From Rhizobium sp. P38BS-XIX (GTDB taxonomy: Bacteria; Pseudomonadota; Alphaproteobacteria; Rhizobiales; Rhizobiaceae), in assembly GCF_012641435.1 (NCBI RefSeq), contig NZ_JABAIJ010000016.1, positions 1-64,000 on the forward strand: 64,000 nucleotides of DNA, written 5' to 3'. Positions 34,124-43,432 of the stretch are shown here, in pieces. Made by a program: the position numbers and the translations under genes. Numbering within the stretch: position 1 is the first letter of the stretch; every line of letters starts with the position of its first letter. The notes below the pieces were generated by a model. The model was not told where the DNA came from and made no database searches. It worked only from the letters and a program-made list of their open reading frames with translations.

Positions 34124-35119
34124 TTACAGAGATGCCTTGACCTTCGCGGCAACGTCCGGGCTCACCCATGTCGTCCAGACGTCCGCATGGTTTTTCAGGA
34201 AATATTTGGCGGTTTCCTCATTGGTGCCCTGGTTGTCCGTCTGCCAGGCGAGAAGGCTGTTCACGAGGTCGTTCGGCCACTTGCGCTGCTTTAGATAATC
34301 CATCGCAACCCCTGCCTTTTCGGCAAACGGCTTGGTGACGACCGTATAGACTTCTGAAACCGGATAGGAATTGACCTTTGGGTTGGCGCAATCGAGCACG
34401 GAGGTGCAGGCATCCCACTCGGCCTTGTCATGCGGCACGCCGAAAGAGAGGCGAACCATCGGATATTTGCCGAGGATCGCCGTCGGCGACCAGTAGTAGC
34501 CGAGCCAGCCCGTCTTCTTTTCAAAGGCGTTCGCGATCGTGCCGTCCAGGGCGGCGGCAGAGCCGGTATCGACGATTTCAAATCCCTTCTTTTCGCCATC
34601 GAGCGCCTTGAAGAGGTTGCCGAGCGAGGCCTGGCACTGCCAGCCGGGCGGGCAGTTGTAGATCACGCCCTTTTTGGGGTCATCCGAGGCAGGGAAGAGT
34701 TCCGGATGCTCCAGAGCCTGCTGGACTGTCTTGATCTCCGGGTGCGCATCGGCGAGAAACTTGGGGATCCACCAGCCGTCCTGACCACCTTCGGAAAGGA
34801 TGCCGGCTGCCATGACCAGTCGTCCTTCCGAAACGGCCTGGTCCAACGGCGTGCGTACGGCATTGATCCATAGTTCAGGCGCAATATCCGGCTGGCCCTT
34901 CTCGTTCATCGAGGTGAATGTCGGCAGCGTATCGCCGGTGACGAGTTCGACGGAGCAGCCATAGCCTTCCTGGAGGATGATCTTGTCGACATTGGCCGCA
35001 ACGCCGGCCGATGCCCAGTTCATTTCTGCGATCGAAACAGAGCCGCAATCGGCGTAAGCCGTGCCTGCAGCGAGATGGAATGCTGCCGCGAAGATGGCGG
35101 CGGCAATGTACTTTTTCAT
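34124..35119 (-). CDS. Glycine betaine/proline-type ABC substrate-binding protein
   Basis: 331 residues from the ATG at 35119 (GGAGG upstream), with a signal peptide (KKYIAAAIFAAAFHLAAGTAYA|D). OpuAC-type binding fold: VSIAEMNWASAGVAANVDKIIL, then GDTLPTFTSMNEKGQPDIAPELW, and the aromatic-rich KKTGWLGYYWSPTAILGKYPMV segment that forms the quaternary-amine cage in the family. No permease or ATPase gene is adjacent, so it must work with transport subunits encoded elsewhere or have another role. Confidence 0.9.
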   Translation of the reverse strand: MKKYIAAAIFAAAFHLAAGTAYADCGSVSIAEMNWASAGVAANVDKIILQEGYGCSVELVTGDTLPTFTSMNEKGQPDIAPELWINAVRTPLDQAVSEGRLVMAAGILSEGGQDGWWIPKFLADAHPEIKTVQQALEHPELFPASDDPKKGVIYNCPPGWQCQASLGNLFKALDGEKKGFEIVDTGSAAALDGTIANAFEKKTGWLGYYWSPTAILGKYPMVRLSFGVPHDKAEWDACTSVLDCANPKVNSYPVSEVYTVVTKPFAEKAGVAMDYLKQRKWPNDLVNSLLAWQTDNQGTNEETAKYFLKNHADVWTTWVSPDVAAKVKASL

Positions 35120-35560
35120 TTCAGACCTCCAGGTCATGTCTGTTGTCTTGAAAGGATGCTTGGGAGAAACCCGCACACCGTTTCCTTTCCATTCGGCGGC
35201 GGACCGGCGAAGAAGTCTCGGACTTCATCGATCCGTGAGCGTCGGCATATCTGCAGATTATTGCAGCCAATGTGCAGAACCTGTGGTTTTCGCCCTAAAT
35301 GTTCGATTGGCAAATATCGACTAATCCTCTGACGGAGCCAGAAACCGACGCGCCGCAGCCAGGGACGTTCTGCACATTTCGACGATTGCAGGCAATGACA
35401 AATGCTCTGTGTCAACCGATTGGGCATCAAGACCCAAGGGTATCAGAGCCCGTCCGTCCCGGCGTATTTCTTTGCGCAAGGGGGCTGGTTCCGGGCAAAA
35501 CAATGATATCGTCGACGTTCGCAACGACGTGTTGAAAATCCGGGTGAAGGGGCTAGCGGC
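35120..35560. other. Divergent intergenic region
   Basis: About 440 bases between the binding-protein gene (minus) and the SDR gene (plus). It should hold both promoters. Short open frames here (for example 35321-35524 minus) lack ribosome binding sites and recognisable motifs. I see no clear operator. Confidence 0.35.
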
Positions 35561-36328
35561 ATGACTGACAGGCTGAGGGGCAAGATTGCAATCATTTCCG
35601 GCGGGGCGACCGGCATGGGCGGAGCGGCCTCGCGATTGTTCGCGCAGGAAGGCGCGAAGGTCGCAATCATCGACCGGAATGGCGATGCGGCAGCGCAGAC
35701 CGTCGAGGACATCAGGTCGGCCGGCGGTATCGCCGAATTTTGGGTCGCGGACGTTTCAGACGAAGTGGCCGTTGCCGATGCGGTCAATGGCGTGGAAGCG
35801 GCCTATGGACCCGTCACCGTGCTGTTCAACCATGCCGGTACCATCGTTATCAAGCCGTTCCTGGAAACATCGGTACAGGAGTGGGATTGGCTTCATGCCG
35901 TCAATGTTCGTTCGATGTTTCTGATGACACGGGCGGTGCTGCCCGGCATGATCGCCGCAGGTGGCGGCTCGATTGTGTGCACGTCATCGATTTCGGCTGT
36001 GGCCGCGACGCCCATGGAAGTGCTTTACGACACGACGAAAGGTGCTGTTCATATGTTTGCCCGAGCGATCGGTGTCGAATTCCGGGATCGCAATATTCGC
36101 TGCAATGCTGTTTGCCCCGGGTTTATCCGCACGCCGCATGGCCTGCGAGAGGTTCAAGAGCTGCAGGCGCTCGGCGTCGATGTCTCCGAAGCTGCAATCG
36201 CCGCGCAGCAGGGACGCATCGGTGAGCCGGAAGATGTGGCGCAGGCTGCGCTTTATCTTGCCAGCGATGAGTCCCGCTTTGTCAACGGTGCCCACCTGTT
36301 CGTCGATAATGGCTTCACGGCAATCTGA
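35561..36328 (+). CDS. Short-chain dehydrogenase/reductase
   Basis: 255 residues, classical SDR. Cofactor motif SGGATGMGGAA (TGxxxGxG variant), D-V after the central strand (WVADVSD), NHAG in place of NNAG, catalytic Ser in SSISAVAATP, and YDTTK for Tyr-x-x-x-Lys. ID at the end of the second strand (AIIDRNG) favours NAD(H). The C-terminus RFVNGAHLFVDNGFTAI is normal for the family. The substrate is unknown; no metabolic neighbours point to one. Confidence 0.92.
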   Translation: MTDRLRGKIAIISGGATGMGGAASRLFAQEGAKVAIIDRNGDAAAQTVEDIRSAGGIAEFWVADVSDEVAVADAVNGVEAAYGPVTVLFNHAGTIVIKPFLETSVQEWDWLHAVNVRSMFLMTRAVLPGMIAAGGGSIVCTSSISAVAATPMEVLYDTTKGAVHMFARAIGVEFRDRNIRCNAVCPGFIRTPHGLREVQELQALGVDVSEAAIAAQQGRIGEPEDVAQAALYLASDESRFVNGAHLFVDNGFTAI

Positions 36329-36420
36329 TCGTCATGCGGAAGCGATCGGTCTGGCCGGCCGCGGACAAAGGAACCCAAGGTTAAAACAGACACTTGGCGT
36401 GTCGCGCATCGATTGCTACT

Positions 36421-37722
36421 ATGCCGGTCATGACGGCTTTATCTCAGGACGATAGCTCGCCAATCTGGCTTCCATTTCAGCTCCCTTTGCTGACCTTGCG
36501 ACTGCTCCGGCGATATTGGCCGCAGCTGATGGCGCTTTTGATCATCGGGATGATCGGCAATTCTCTTCTTAACGAGTTTGCCGTTAGAATAGGCCTCATC
36601 AATTCGCTGGCGGGCCTTTCAACCCTGGCCCTGATCGTGCTTTTGAAGCTCGTGATCATCGTCGCGCTGTTTGAAACGGTGCGACCGGGGCTGCCGGCGC
36701 TCGATGCGGCCTCAAGGGCTGCGGCCGCTCGCCCTGAGGGTGAGTCAACCGAAAGTGCCGCCACGCCCAGTTTCACGTCCATACTGGCGCTGACGCTGGT
36801 GCCGTTCTTTGCGTACTATACGGCTTGGGGCTTTCTGAGCGACACGGTGAGGGATTATTCGCGCCTATCTCTTGCTCTGATGATGAACGGTGAGGGCTAT
36901 AGCCCCCTGGAATTTGGCAGCAACGCGTGGCTGCTCATTTCGGTTGCCGCCGCCTGGGCTATCAGGCGCTTTGCAAAGTTCATGCACAAGCGATCGAAGG
37001 CGCCGTTCTGGGCGATCCTGATCGTGGTTTGCGAGGCAAACTGGGCTTTTATCGGTCTTTATGTTATCTCGACCTGGGAGGATGACATTCGCGCCTGGGT
37101 CGTGGCGCTTCCCGAGACGATCGGTCATTTCCTGGGTTTCCTCAATCCGGTCAGCGACGCCGCAGCGGCAACCCTATTCCCGCCGACAACGGAAGCATCG
37201 ACAGTCACATTTTCAAAGCAGATGCGTGGCTTGTTCCTCTACGCACTCTACCCTGTCGTCTGGTTGACGCTGGCCGCTTTGGTCTATGGTTACGATATCA
37301 ATGGCGAGCAACCGCTCAGCGAAGGGCGGCTGTCTCACGCGCTTTCTCGCTGGCAGACGCTGCCCAAGGCCATCCGCGACTTCGTTTGGCATTTCATTTC
37401 AGGCACGACGAAACGGTATCGGGCGCTTGCGCAGGGCGTGGGGCTCACTTTGAACTCGGGTCTCGGGTTGCTGCTCGCCGTCATCGTGTTTTACAGAATA
37501 CTCGATTGGGGCTCAGCCTGGGCGTGGTTCGGAATTTCCCGGTTGGTCGGCCCTAACGAACTATCGTTCTGGCAGCTTGTTGCTCAAGCCATCTCACTTT
37601 TTTTCGGAACGCCCAGTGCGCCGGGGGATGGTGTTCTCATCATGCCGATCAAGATTTGCCTGCTTGCCGCCGCGCTGGAAATCGGTTTTGCCCATGGGCG
37701 GCAATGGCGAAGCGGAAGCTGA
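36421..37722 (+). CDS. Polytopic inner-membrane protein, unknown
   Basis: About 433 residues with roughly eight hydrophobic segments (for example LMALLIIGMIGNSLL, LIVLLKLVIIVALFETV, LALTLVPFFAYYTAWGFL, APFWAILIVVCEANWAFIGLYVI, LGLLLAVIVFYRILDWGSAWAWFGI). Not similar to any transporter I recognise. A 30-residue polar loop follows the second helix pair. No strong ribosome binding site; starts at 36394, 36421 or 36430 are possible. It converges, 3 nt apart, on a unit of three small membrane-anchored proteins, and may belong with them functionally. Confidence 0.75.
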   Translation: MPVMTALSQDDSSPIWLPFQLPLLTLRLLRRYWPQLMALLIIGMIGNSLLNEFAVRIGLINSLAGLSTLALIVLLKLVIIVALFETVRPGLPALDAASRAAAARPEGESTESAATPSFTSILALTLVPFFAYYTAWGFLSDTVRDYSRLSLALMMNGEGYSPLEFGSNAWLLISVAAAWAIRRFAKFMHKRSKAPFWAILIVVCEANWAFIGLYVISTWEDDIRAWVVALPETIGHFLGFLNPVSDAAAATLFPPTTEASTVTFSKQMRGLFLYALYPVVWLTLAALVYGYDINGEQPLSEGRLSHALSRWQTLPKAIRDFVWHFISGTTKRYRALAQGVGLTLNSGLGLLLAVIVFYRILDWGSAWAWFGISRLVGPNELSFWQLVAQAISLFFGTPSAPGDGVLIMPIKICLLAAALEIGFAHGRQWRSGS

Positions 37723-37725
37723 CGC

Positions 37726-38298
37726 CTATTTCAATCCAAGCGGAATCGACAGGGCGTCCGGCCTTGTCGATCGGAAGCTGAGCTGCGCTGAGAGTGTTGG
37801 AATGGCCTCGGCCGGTACGATGAATTTCTCTTCGATCAGTGCGCTTGCGCCTTTGGCCGGCGGCTGACGCGATACGGCACCGCAACCATCGACTGGTGTT
37901 GCCTTCGGGTCGAGATCGCGGCTGATATCGCCGGAAAGAATGAAGTCGAGCGGAAGCCAACGGCGGCCGGTCGGATCCTCCAGGGCGAACTGGCATTGTG
38001 TCCAGGAGTCGCCGATCTCTTCTTCCGCTTTGGCAGATAGACGCACGACCAGAAGCCGCATCTGTCCGGGAAACGTTATCTTTGTGTCGCGGCCGTCGCC
38101 GATCACTCTTGTCTGGTTCAGCGCCCAGGTTGCCTTGGCGAAAGTCTGTCCGTCGGTGACCTGGTGAACCCGCAGCTCGCTTCGCAGCATATATTCAGTC
38201 GCGTCGCGCCACGCATTGATGGCATAGTCGCCAGCCAGCAATACAGGCAGGCTGACCAGGGATATCCACCAAAGCCGCCGTTCCCGTCTAGACGCCAT
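37726..38298 (-). CDS. Membrane-anchored hypothetical protein A
   Basis: 190 residues. One N-terminal transmembrane anchor (LWWISLVSLPVLLAGDYAI) followed by a periplasmic beta-rich domain (MRLLVVRLSAKAEEEIGDSW; QCQFALEDPTGRRWLPLD). Not recognised as a named family. The ATG at 38298 lies inside the end of the preceding gene, so the two are coupled. Third of three genes with the same plan (anchor plus one beta domain). Confidence 0.7.
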   Translation of the reverse strand: MASRRERRLWWISLVSLPVLLAGDYAINAWRDATEYMLRSELRVHQVTDGQTFAKATWALNQTRVIGDGRDTKITFPGQMRLLVVRLSAKAEEEIGDSWTQCQFALEDPTGRRWLPLDFILSGDISRDLDPKATPVDGCGAVSRQPPAKGASALIEEKFIVPAEAIPTLSAQLSFRSTRPDALSIPLGLK

Positions 38299-38851
38299 CG
38301 TTGCCGATCTCCGCACGCTCGCGCGTCTCTATTCCATTCTGATCGAGCTTGACGCGGATCTCCGATTCCAGTTGCGGTGCCTGCTGTTTGGAAACCACGA
38401 GCGTCATGCTGGACGTTTCATTTTCGGGTAGCTCGAATATGAAGATGCCTTTCGTCGGCAGGCCCGGCTGTACCTCTTTCGTCGGCAGGAGGCGAGGGGC
38501 GCCGTCCGACCGGTGGCTTTGACGGTAAAGGCGGCCCGAGGCCCCCTCGATTGCCGCAGCATTGACCGACAGCGTCTCGTTTTTGGATTGAAGCTCGACA
38601 CTCACGATCAGCCAGACACCATCAGTCTGCCGTTCGACCCGTCGTCCATAGCGTGTGAACGCGATGGTCTTTGCGCGCACGATCTTATCCACCTTGATGC
38701 TGAAGGTTTGGCTCGAAACCGTATCCTTCTGCAGGCCTGTCGTCTCGATAGGTCCGGTCAATACTGCGTAGCTCGGTGTCGTCGATTGGAGGAAAGCGAG
38801 TACCAGCGCAGCCAAACCGACGAGCAACAATGATAGAAGAAGGCGGATCAA
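38288..38851 (-). CDS. Membrane-anchored hypothetical protein B (DUF4352-like fold)
   Basis: 187 residues. N-terminal membrane helix (LLLSLLLVGLAALVLAFL), then an immunoglobulin-like beta domain: GVWLIVSVELQSKNETLSVNAAAIEG followed by GRLYRQSHRS and KGIFIFELPENETSSMTLVVS, the general pattern of DUF4352-type extracytoplasmic domains. Overlaps the upstream gene by 4 bp (38848-38851) and the downstream gene by 11 bp. No known function. Confidence 0.72.
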   Translation of the reverse strand: MIRLLLSLLLVGLAALVLAFLQSTTPSYAVLTGPIETTGLQKDTVSSQTFSIKVDKIVRAKTIAFTRYGRRVERQTDGVWLIVSVELQSKNETLSVNAAAIEGASGRLYRQSHRSDGAPRLLPTKEVQPGLPTKGIFIFELPENETSSMTLVVSKQQAPQLESEIRVKLDQNGIETRERAEIGNDGV

Positions 38852-39441
38852 GGCGTTGCTCCTTCAGCCGCAGCCGTCACCGGCAAACTGACACGAGCCA
38901 CATCCGTCGGATTGAACCAGCCTGGCGCCGAATAGAGGTTGTCCTTTGCCTTATAGGTCGTGCCGATAACGGTAACATTCAGAACCTTCGGCAGCGTTTC
39001 CGTCGCGGGCAGCTCCCAAACGGCCTTTACCGTTTCCGGCATCATCGGCTGCAGATCCCAAAGCAGCTCCTTGTCTCGCATCAGGTAGAATTGCGGAACG
39101 GGTGCATTTGGAATGTTGTCGAGTTTCAGCGTCTGGAAATAGAGATTGGAACTTTCAGCCGTCAGATTTTTGATCGTGAGGTCGATGGCCAGGGCTCTCT
39201 TGCCGTCCGTGACGTGGGAGCCATTCGGCAGCAGAGCGAGTGTCTCTGCCGAGGCGAGAGCAACTTCCCATTGACCTGTTTTGATGGGTGTACCCGCTGC
39301 AATCTGCGCGATCTCGGTCGACGTGCGGGTCGCATAAAGAGAAAGCCCAAGCGATAGCGCAGCGGCCAGAGATCCACCTATGCCAGCGGCGACGCGCGTA
39401 TAAACCGCCTTATTCGCTTTCTTAATGACCGATTGCTTCAT
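38848..39441 (-). CDS. Membrane-anchored hypothetical protein C
   Basis: About 197 residues from the ATG at 39441; an ATG at 39516 is in frame but the added segment looks non-coding. One transmembrane helix (VAAGIGGSLAAALSLGLSLYA) and a periplasmic beta domain with ALAIDLTIKNLTAESSNLYFQ and VKAVWELPATETLPKVLNVTVIG. Same plan as proteins A and B, and first gene of that three-gene overlapping operon. Function unknown; likely an envelope complex. Confidence 0.7.
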   Translation of the reverse strand: MKQSVIKKANKAVYTRVAAGIGGSLAAALSLGLSLYATRTSTEIAQIAAGTPIKTGQWEVALASAETLALLPNGSHVTDGKRALAIDLTIKNLTAESSNLYFQTLKLDNIPNAPVPQFYLMRDKELLWDLQPMMPETVKAVWELPATETLPKVLNVTVIGTTYKAKDNLYSAPGWFNPTDVARVSLPVTAAAEGATP

Positions 39442-39583
39442 TACCGACTTCAAATGGGATTGGCATTTGCGACCGGCTTTCCCTGAAGGCCACGTTACAA
39501 CCCTTATTTGGTTCACACAGCTGCTATGGCAAGGGCTGGTATGGTAAGATCGCCAAGTTCATTAGTTCAGAGGTGGATGGAGT

Positions 39584-40024
39584 CTATCTCGACTCGCGGT
39601 CGATATCCCGCCGCAGCACGACCGCCGTCGTAATGTCTTCGACCGTGTCGCTGCTGGCGATCATGTCACGTACCTGATTGAGGTCGTTGATGGAGGCTGC
39701 TTCCAGTTCGACGACAAGATCGAGCTGGCCGCTGACGGATGAGACGCGCCGCACTTCCGTGTGCCGCGCCAGCATATCGAGCAGCCCCAGAGCCGGTGTG
39801 CGTTTAAGGCTGACGAGCAGAATGGCGCGAATGACATTGGCATCGATCTCGCCGATATCGGCGCGATAGCCCCGGATCACGCCGCTGCGCTCAAGATTGG
39901 TGACGCGCTCGCTCGTGGCGCTTCTCGACAGGCCAATTCTGCCGGCGAGGGCCTTCACGGCAATACGCGCTTCCTTGGATAGAATTTCGAGGATCTCGCG
40001 ATCCTTGGCGTCGAGGTCACGCAT
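39584..40024 (-). CDS. Lrp/AsnC-family regulator
   Basis: 146 residues from the ATG at 40024 (the open frame continues upstream to 40303 but without family sequence). N-terminal helix-turn-helix: LDAKDREILEILSKEARIAVKALAGRIGLS then SATSERVTNLERSGVI; C-terminal RAM ligand domain (IRAILLVSLKR; VSGQLDLVVELEAASI). Divergent from the kinase-peptidase-aminotransferase fusion gene. The intergenic DNA contains 21-bp-phased half-sites that recur upstream of the amino acid ABC importer, which fits an Lrp octamer wrapping its DNA. Likely a local regulator responding to an amino acid. Confidence 0.93.
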   Translation of the reverse strand: MRDLDAKDREILEILSKEARIAVKALAGRIGLSRSATSERVTNLERSGVIRGYRADIGEIDANVIRAILLVSLKRTPALGLLDMLARHTEVRRVSSVSGQLDLVVELEAASINDLNQVRDMIASSDTVEDITTAVVLRRDIDRESR

Positions 40025-40051
40025 GGTCTTCACATCCTGAGGCCGAACGTC

Positions 40052-40111
40052 TGTCGGCCAATTCCGACAATGTGCCGGTGGGCTCCGACAGGATACGTGG
40101 TCGATCCGGCA
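40052..40111. promoter_or_regulatory. Phased operator array, Lrp/fusion-gene promoter
   Basis: Perfect palindrome TGTCGG-N6-CCGACA at 40052-40069; near-perfect TGCCGG-N6-CCGACA at 40073-40090; and a further right half-site CCGGCA at 40106-40111. The right half-sites start at 40064, 40085 and 40106, exactly 21 bp apart (two helical turns). The same element is found at 43433-43479. This is a strong candidate binding array for the adjacent Lrp-type regulator. Confidence 0.7.
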
Positions 40112-40184
40112 GGATACTTGATGCCTGAAAATAGATTGCGTGCCAAGCTGTCGCTGAGAAAAATAGCTTGGAAAAACAACAACT

Positions 40185-43100
40185 ATGACCGATCTTTCCC
40201 ATCCGGCCCCACAATTTTCCGCAGGCGATGCCGAGAGGCTCGCCCATGAAATATTTGGCGTTATGGCCAAGGCGTCGCCGCTCGACAGCGAGCGGGATCG
40301 CAATTATCGGCTGAAGACGCAGACAGATGCCGGCTGGATCCTGAAGATCGTCAATGCGAGCGAACCGAAGGTCGAAAGCGAATTTCAGACCGCCCTTCTG
40401 CACCATCTTGCCAGTGCGGATTCCCAGCTCGTCGTTCCGCATTTGAAGCAAAGCCTCTCAGGTGAATTCCTCGCTTCGGCAACCGCTGAGAACGGTGAAA
40501 TCCATGCCGTGCGTCTGGTTGGCTGGCTTGCCGGCACGCCGCTTGCCGAGGTCGGCAGAACCTTCGAACTGATGCGCAGCCTTGGCCGCTCGCTCGGTGA
40601 ACTCGATCAGGCGCTGCAGGGCTTTATTCATGTTGGTGCCGTGCGTGATCTCGACTGGGATTTGCGCCACGCTGGGCGCGCGCGTTCGCGCCTCCATTTC
40701 GTCCGCGACGCGGAAAAGCGCGCGATGCTGGAGAGGTTCATCGTGCGTTTCGAAACCTTGGTCGAGCCGAAGTTATCGCGGCTGCGTGCGCAGGTGATCC
40801 ATAACGATGCCAATGACTGGAACGTGCTGGTTGACGAGCATGACCATCAGAAGATCTCCGGCGTTATCGATTTTGGCGATGCCGTTCACAGCGTTCTCAT
40901 TGCCGAAGTGGCCATTGCCTGCGCTTATTCCATTCTCGATATGGATGATCCGATCGGCGCGGCTGCGGCCCTTGCCGCAGGCTTTCATGCCGCATATCCG
41001 CTCCAGGCGGAGGAAGTCGACGTCCTCTTCGATCTGATCGCGATGCGCCTGGTGACAAGCGTGACCTTCTCCGCTTCGCGCCACGACCAGACCGGCGACA
41101 ATCCGTATCTTGCCATCAGCGAAGCCCCGGCGTGGCGGCTGCTTGCCAAGATGGATGCGATGAACCCGCGGCTTGCAACCGCCATTCTACGCAAGGCCTG
41201 TGGCTTCGATGCCGTCGAGGGCGCGGGTGCGGTGCGCCGCTGGATTGCCGACAACAGCGAGGGCTTTGCTCATATCGTGCGTCCCGCTGCTGCAACCATG
41301 ACGAAGGCGATCGTGCCTTATGGCGATGCATCGCATGTCATGACGGTTGCGTCCGCAGAGCAGCGCCCGAAGGAAGCGACCGCATGGTGGGACGACTTCG
41401 CCAGTCAGCATGGGATCGAGCTCGGCATCGGCCCGTGGGGCGAGAAACGAACCGTCTATACGGACAAAGCCTTTGAATCGCGCTTCATCGAAGGTCAGCG
41501 GCGGATCCATCATGTCGGTGTCGATCTGTTCATGCCGGCGGGAACGCCGCTCTACACGCCGGTAGCGGCTACCGTTAGAAGCGTGGAGATCGAGCGTGAG
41601 CCGCTCGGATACGGCGGGCTTGTCGCGCTCGAACATGCCGCCGACGGCTGCCCGGCCTTTCTGACCATCTGGGGCCACATGGCGCATGAGGTTCTTGAAA
41701 GGTTGAAGCCCGGTGATCACATTGAAGCGGGTGCGCTCGTCGGTCATATGGGCGATATGCATGAAAATGGCGGATGGACGCCGCATCTGCATTTCCAGAT
41801 TTCGACGGATGTACACCTGACGGCAACCGAGATTATCGGCGTCGGCGAAACGGCCTACCTAGACGTCTGGGCGGAGATTTTTCCGGATGCTGCGGCGCTA
41901 GCCGGCATCCCACCAGAGACATTCCGCCAGGACGGCCGGACGCGTGAGGAGCTGATCGCCAAACGCAAGCAGCTGCTGTTGCCCAACCTGTCGATATCCT
42001 ATTCCGAGCCGATCAAATTCGTGCGCGGTGACGGCGTCTGGCTGATCGACAATTATGGCCGGGCCTATCTCGATTGCTTCAACAACGTTTGCCATCTCGG
42101 ACATGTGCATCCGGACGTCGTGGAAGCGCTTTCCAGGCAGGCTACGCTGCTCAATACAAACACGCGCTATCTGCATGACAATATCGTCGAATATGGCGAG
42201 CGTCTGACGGCGACGTTGCCGGAAGGGCTGGCGGTTGCATCCTTCGCCTGCTCGGGCAGCGAGGCGAACAGCCTGATGCTGCGCATGGCGCGCACCCATA
42301 CCGGCCGCAACGACGCGATCGTTCTCGACTGGGCCTATCACGGCACGACGCAGGAATTGATCGATCTCAGTCCCTATAAATACAAGCGCAAGGGCGGCAA
42401 GGGTCGTCCCGAGCATGTCCATGAGGCCGTTATCCCGGATGGGTACCGGGCGCCGGAAGAATGGCCCGCCGAGGAGCATGGCAAGCGTTTTGCGGAGAAT
42501 GTTGCCGAGCACATCGAACTCATGCGCAGGCAAGGTCGGGCACCGGCATATTTCATGGCGGAATCGATCCCCAGTGTCGCGGGACAAGTTTTCCTTCCAG
42601 ATGGATATCTGAAAGAGGTCTACGCCATGGTCCGCGCGGCAGGCGGCCTGTGCCTTGCAGACGAAGTTCAGGTCGGTTTCGGTCGGGTCGGGAGCCATTG
42701 GTGGGCATTCGAAACCCAGGGTGTCGTTCCGGATGCAGTCTCGATGGGCAAGCCGATCGGCAACGGCCATCCGATGTCGGCTGTGGTGACAACTCGTGAG
42801 GTTGCCGACAGCTTCAACAACGGTATGGAGTACTTCAATACCTTTGCCGGTAATCCGGTTTCGTGCGCTGTGGGGCTTGCAGTTCTCAATGCGATCGAGC
42901 GCGACGATCTGCGCGGCAATGCGCTTGATGTCGGCAACTACCTTCTCGAAGGCTTCCGCAAAATGCAGGATCGCTTCGACATCATCGGCGATGTCCGCGG
43001 CCTCGGTCTGTTCCTTGGGATAGAGCTTGTTACGGATCGCCGGACGAAGGCGCCGGCAACCGATCTCGCCAGAAAAATCAATGACGGCGCGAGAGCGCGC

Positions 43101-43232
43101 GGTATCCTGATGGGAACGGAGGGACCTCATGACAACGTCCTTAAAATGCGTCCGCCAATGATCTTCAGCCGCGACAATGCCGACCATCTGCTTGATGTGT
43201 TGAACGCAAGCTTTGAGGCTGCACTGAAGTAG
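40185..43232 (+). CDS. Fusion protein: hydroxylysine-kinase-like / M23 peptidase / class III PLP phospho-lyase-like
   Basis: 1015 residues in three parts. (1) About 20-330: APH-type kinase with the catalytic loop VIHNDANDWNVLV (His206, HxDxxxxN) and GVIDFGD, like hydroxylysine kinase (HYKK/AGPHD1). (2) About 410-550: M23/LytM domain with intact zinc and catalytic residues, H443-x3-D447 (HVGVD) and H534-x-H536 (PHLHF). (3) About 590-1010: class III aminotransferase fold with NNVCHLGHVHP, CSGSEANSLMLRMAR, DEVQVGFGRVG and the PLP lysine K856 (SMGKPIGNGHPM), like the ammonio-phospho-lyases PHYKPL/ETNPPL. Predicted: phosphorylate hydroxylysine (or a similar amino alcohol), then eliminate phosphate and ammonia. 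The role of the peptidase domain is unclear. Divergent Lrp regulator; an amino acid importer follows. Confidence 0.92.
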   Translation: MTDLSHPAPQFSAGDAERLAHEIFGVMAKASPLDSERDRNYRLKTQTDAGWILKIVNASEPKVESEFQTALLHHLASADSQLVVPHLKQSLSGEFLASATAENGEIHAVRLVGWLAGTPLAEVGRTFELMRSLGRSLGELDQALQGFIHVGAVRDLDWDLRHAGRARSRLHFVRDAEKRAMLERFIVRFETLVEPKLSRLRAQVIHNDANDWNVLVDEHDHQKISGVIDFGDAVHSVLIAEVAIACAYSILDMDDPIGAAAALAAGFHAAYPLQAEEVDVLFDLIAMRLVTSVTFSASRHDQTGDNPYLAISEAPAWRLLAKMDAMNPRLATAILRKACGFDAVEGAGAVRRWIADNSEGFAHIVRPAAATMTKAIVPYGDASHVMTVASAEQRPKEATAWWDDFASQHGIELGIGPWGEKRTVYTDKAFESRFIEGQRRIHHVGVDLFMPAGTPLYTPVAATVRSVEIEREPLGYGGLVALEHAADGCPAFLTIWGHMAHEVLERLKPGDHIEAGALVGHMGDMHENGGWTPHLHFQISTDVHLTATEIIGVGETAYLDVWAEIFPDAAALAGIPPETFRQDGRTREELIAKRKQLLLPNLSISYSEPIKFVRGDGVWLIDNYGRAYLDCFNNVCHLGHVHPDVVEALSRQATLLNTNTRYLHDNIVEYGERLTATLPEGLAVASFACSGSEANSLMLRMARTHTGRNDAIVLDWAYHGTTQELIDLSPYKYKRKGGKGRPEHVHEAVIPDGYRAPEEWPAEEHGKRFAENVAEHIELMRRQGRAPAYFMAESIPSVAGQVFLPDGYLKEVYAMVRAAGGLCLADEVQVGFGRVGSHWWAFETQGVVPDAVSMGKPIGNGHPMSAVVTTREVADSFNNGMEYFNTFAGNPVSCAVGLAVLNAIERDDLRGNALDVGNYLLEGFRKMQDRFDIIGDVRGLGLFLGIELVTDRRTKAPATDLARKINDGARARGILMGTEGPHDNVLKMRPPMIFSRDNADHLLDVLNASFEAALK

Positions 43233-43260
43233 TTTCGCACGCTCGATCAGTGGTCTTATG

Positions 43261-43309
43261 GGCCGCATTCCCGTTCCAGCGATGGTCGGGAATGCGGCCT
43301 TTGTCGTTT
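43261..43309 (+). terminator. Terminator of the fusion gene
   Basis: 13-bp perfect stem GGCCGCATTCCCG / CGGGAATGCGGCC around a 13-nt loop, followed by TTTGTCGTTTG. It lies 28 nt after the stop codon and separates the fusion gene from the importer operon. Confidence 0.8.
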
Positions 43310-43432
43310 GTCGGCATGGCCGATGCTCATATGGATGCACAAAGCCCGAGGGTCGCACGGAAGCACGCATGTCGTGCATCCAGAGCCACTGTTCGCCATT
43401 TGCGCAAAGCTCTCTGGAACGGGAACGCACGG

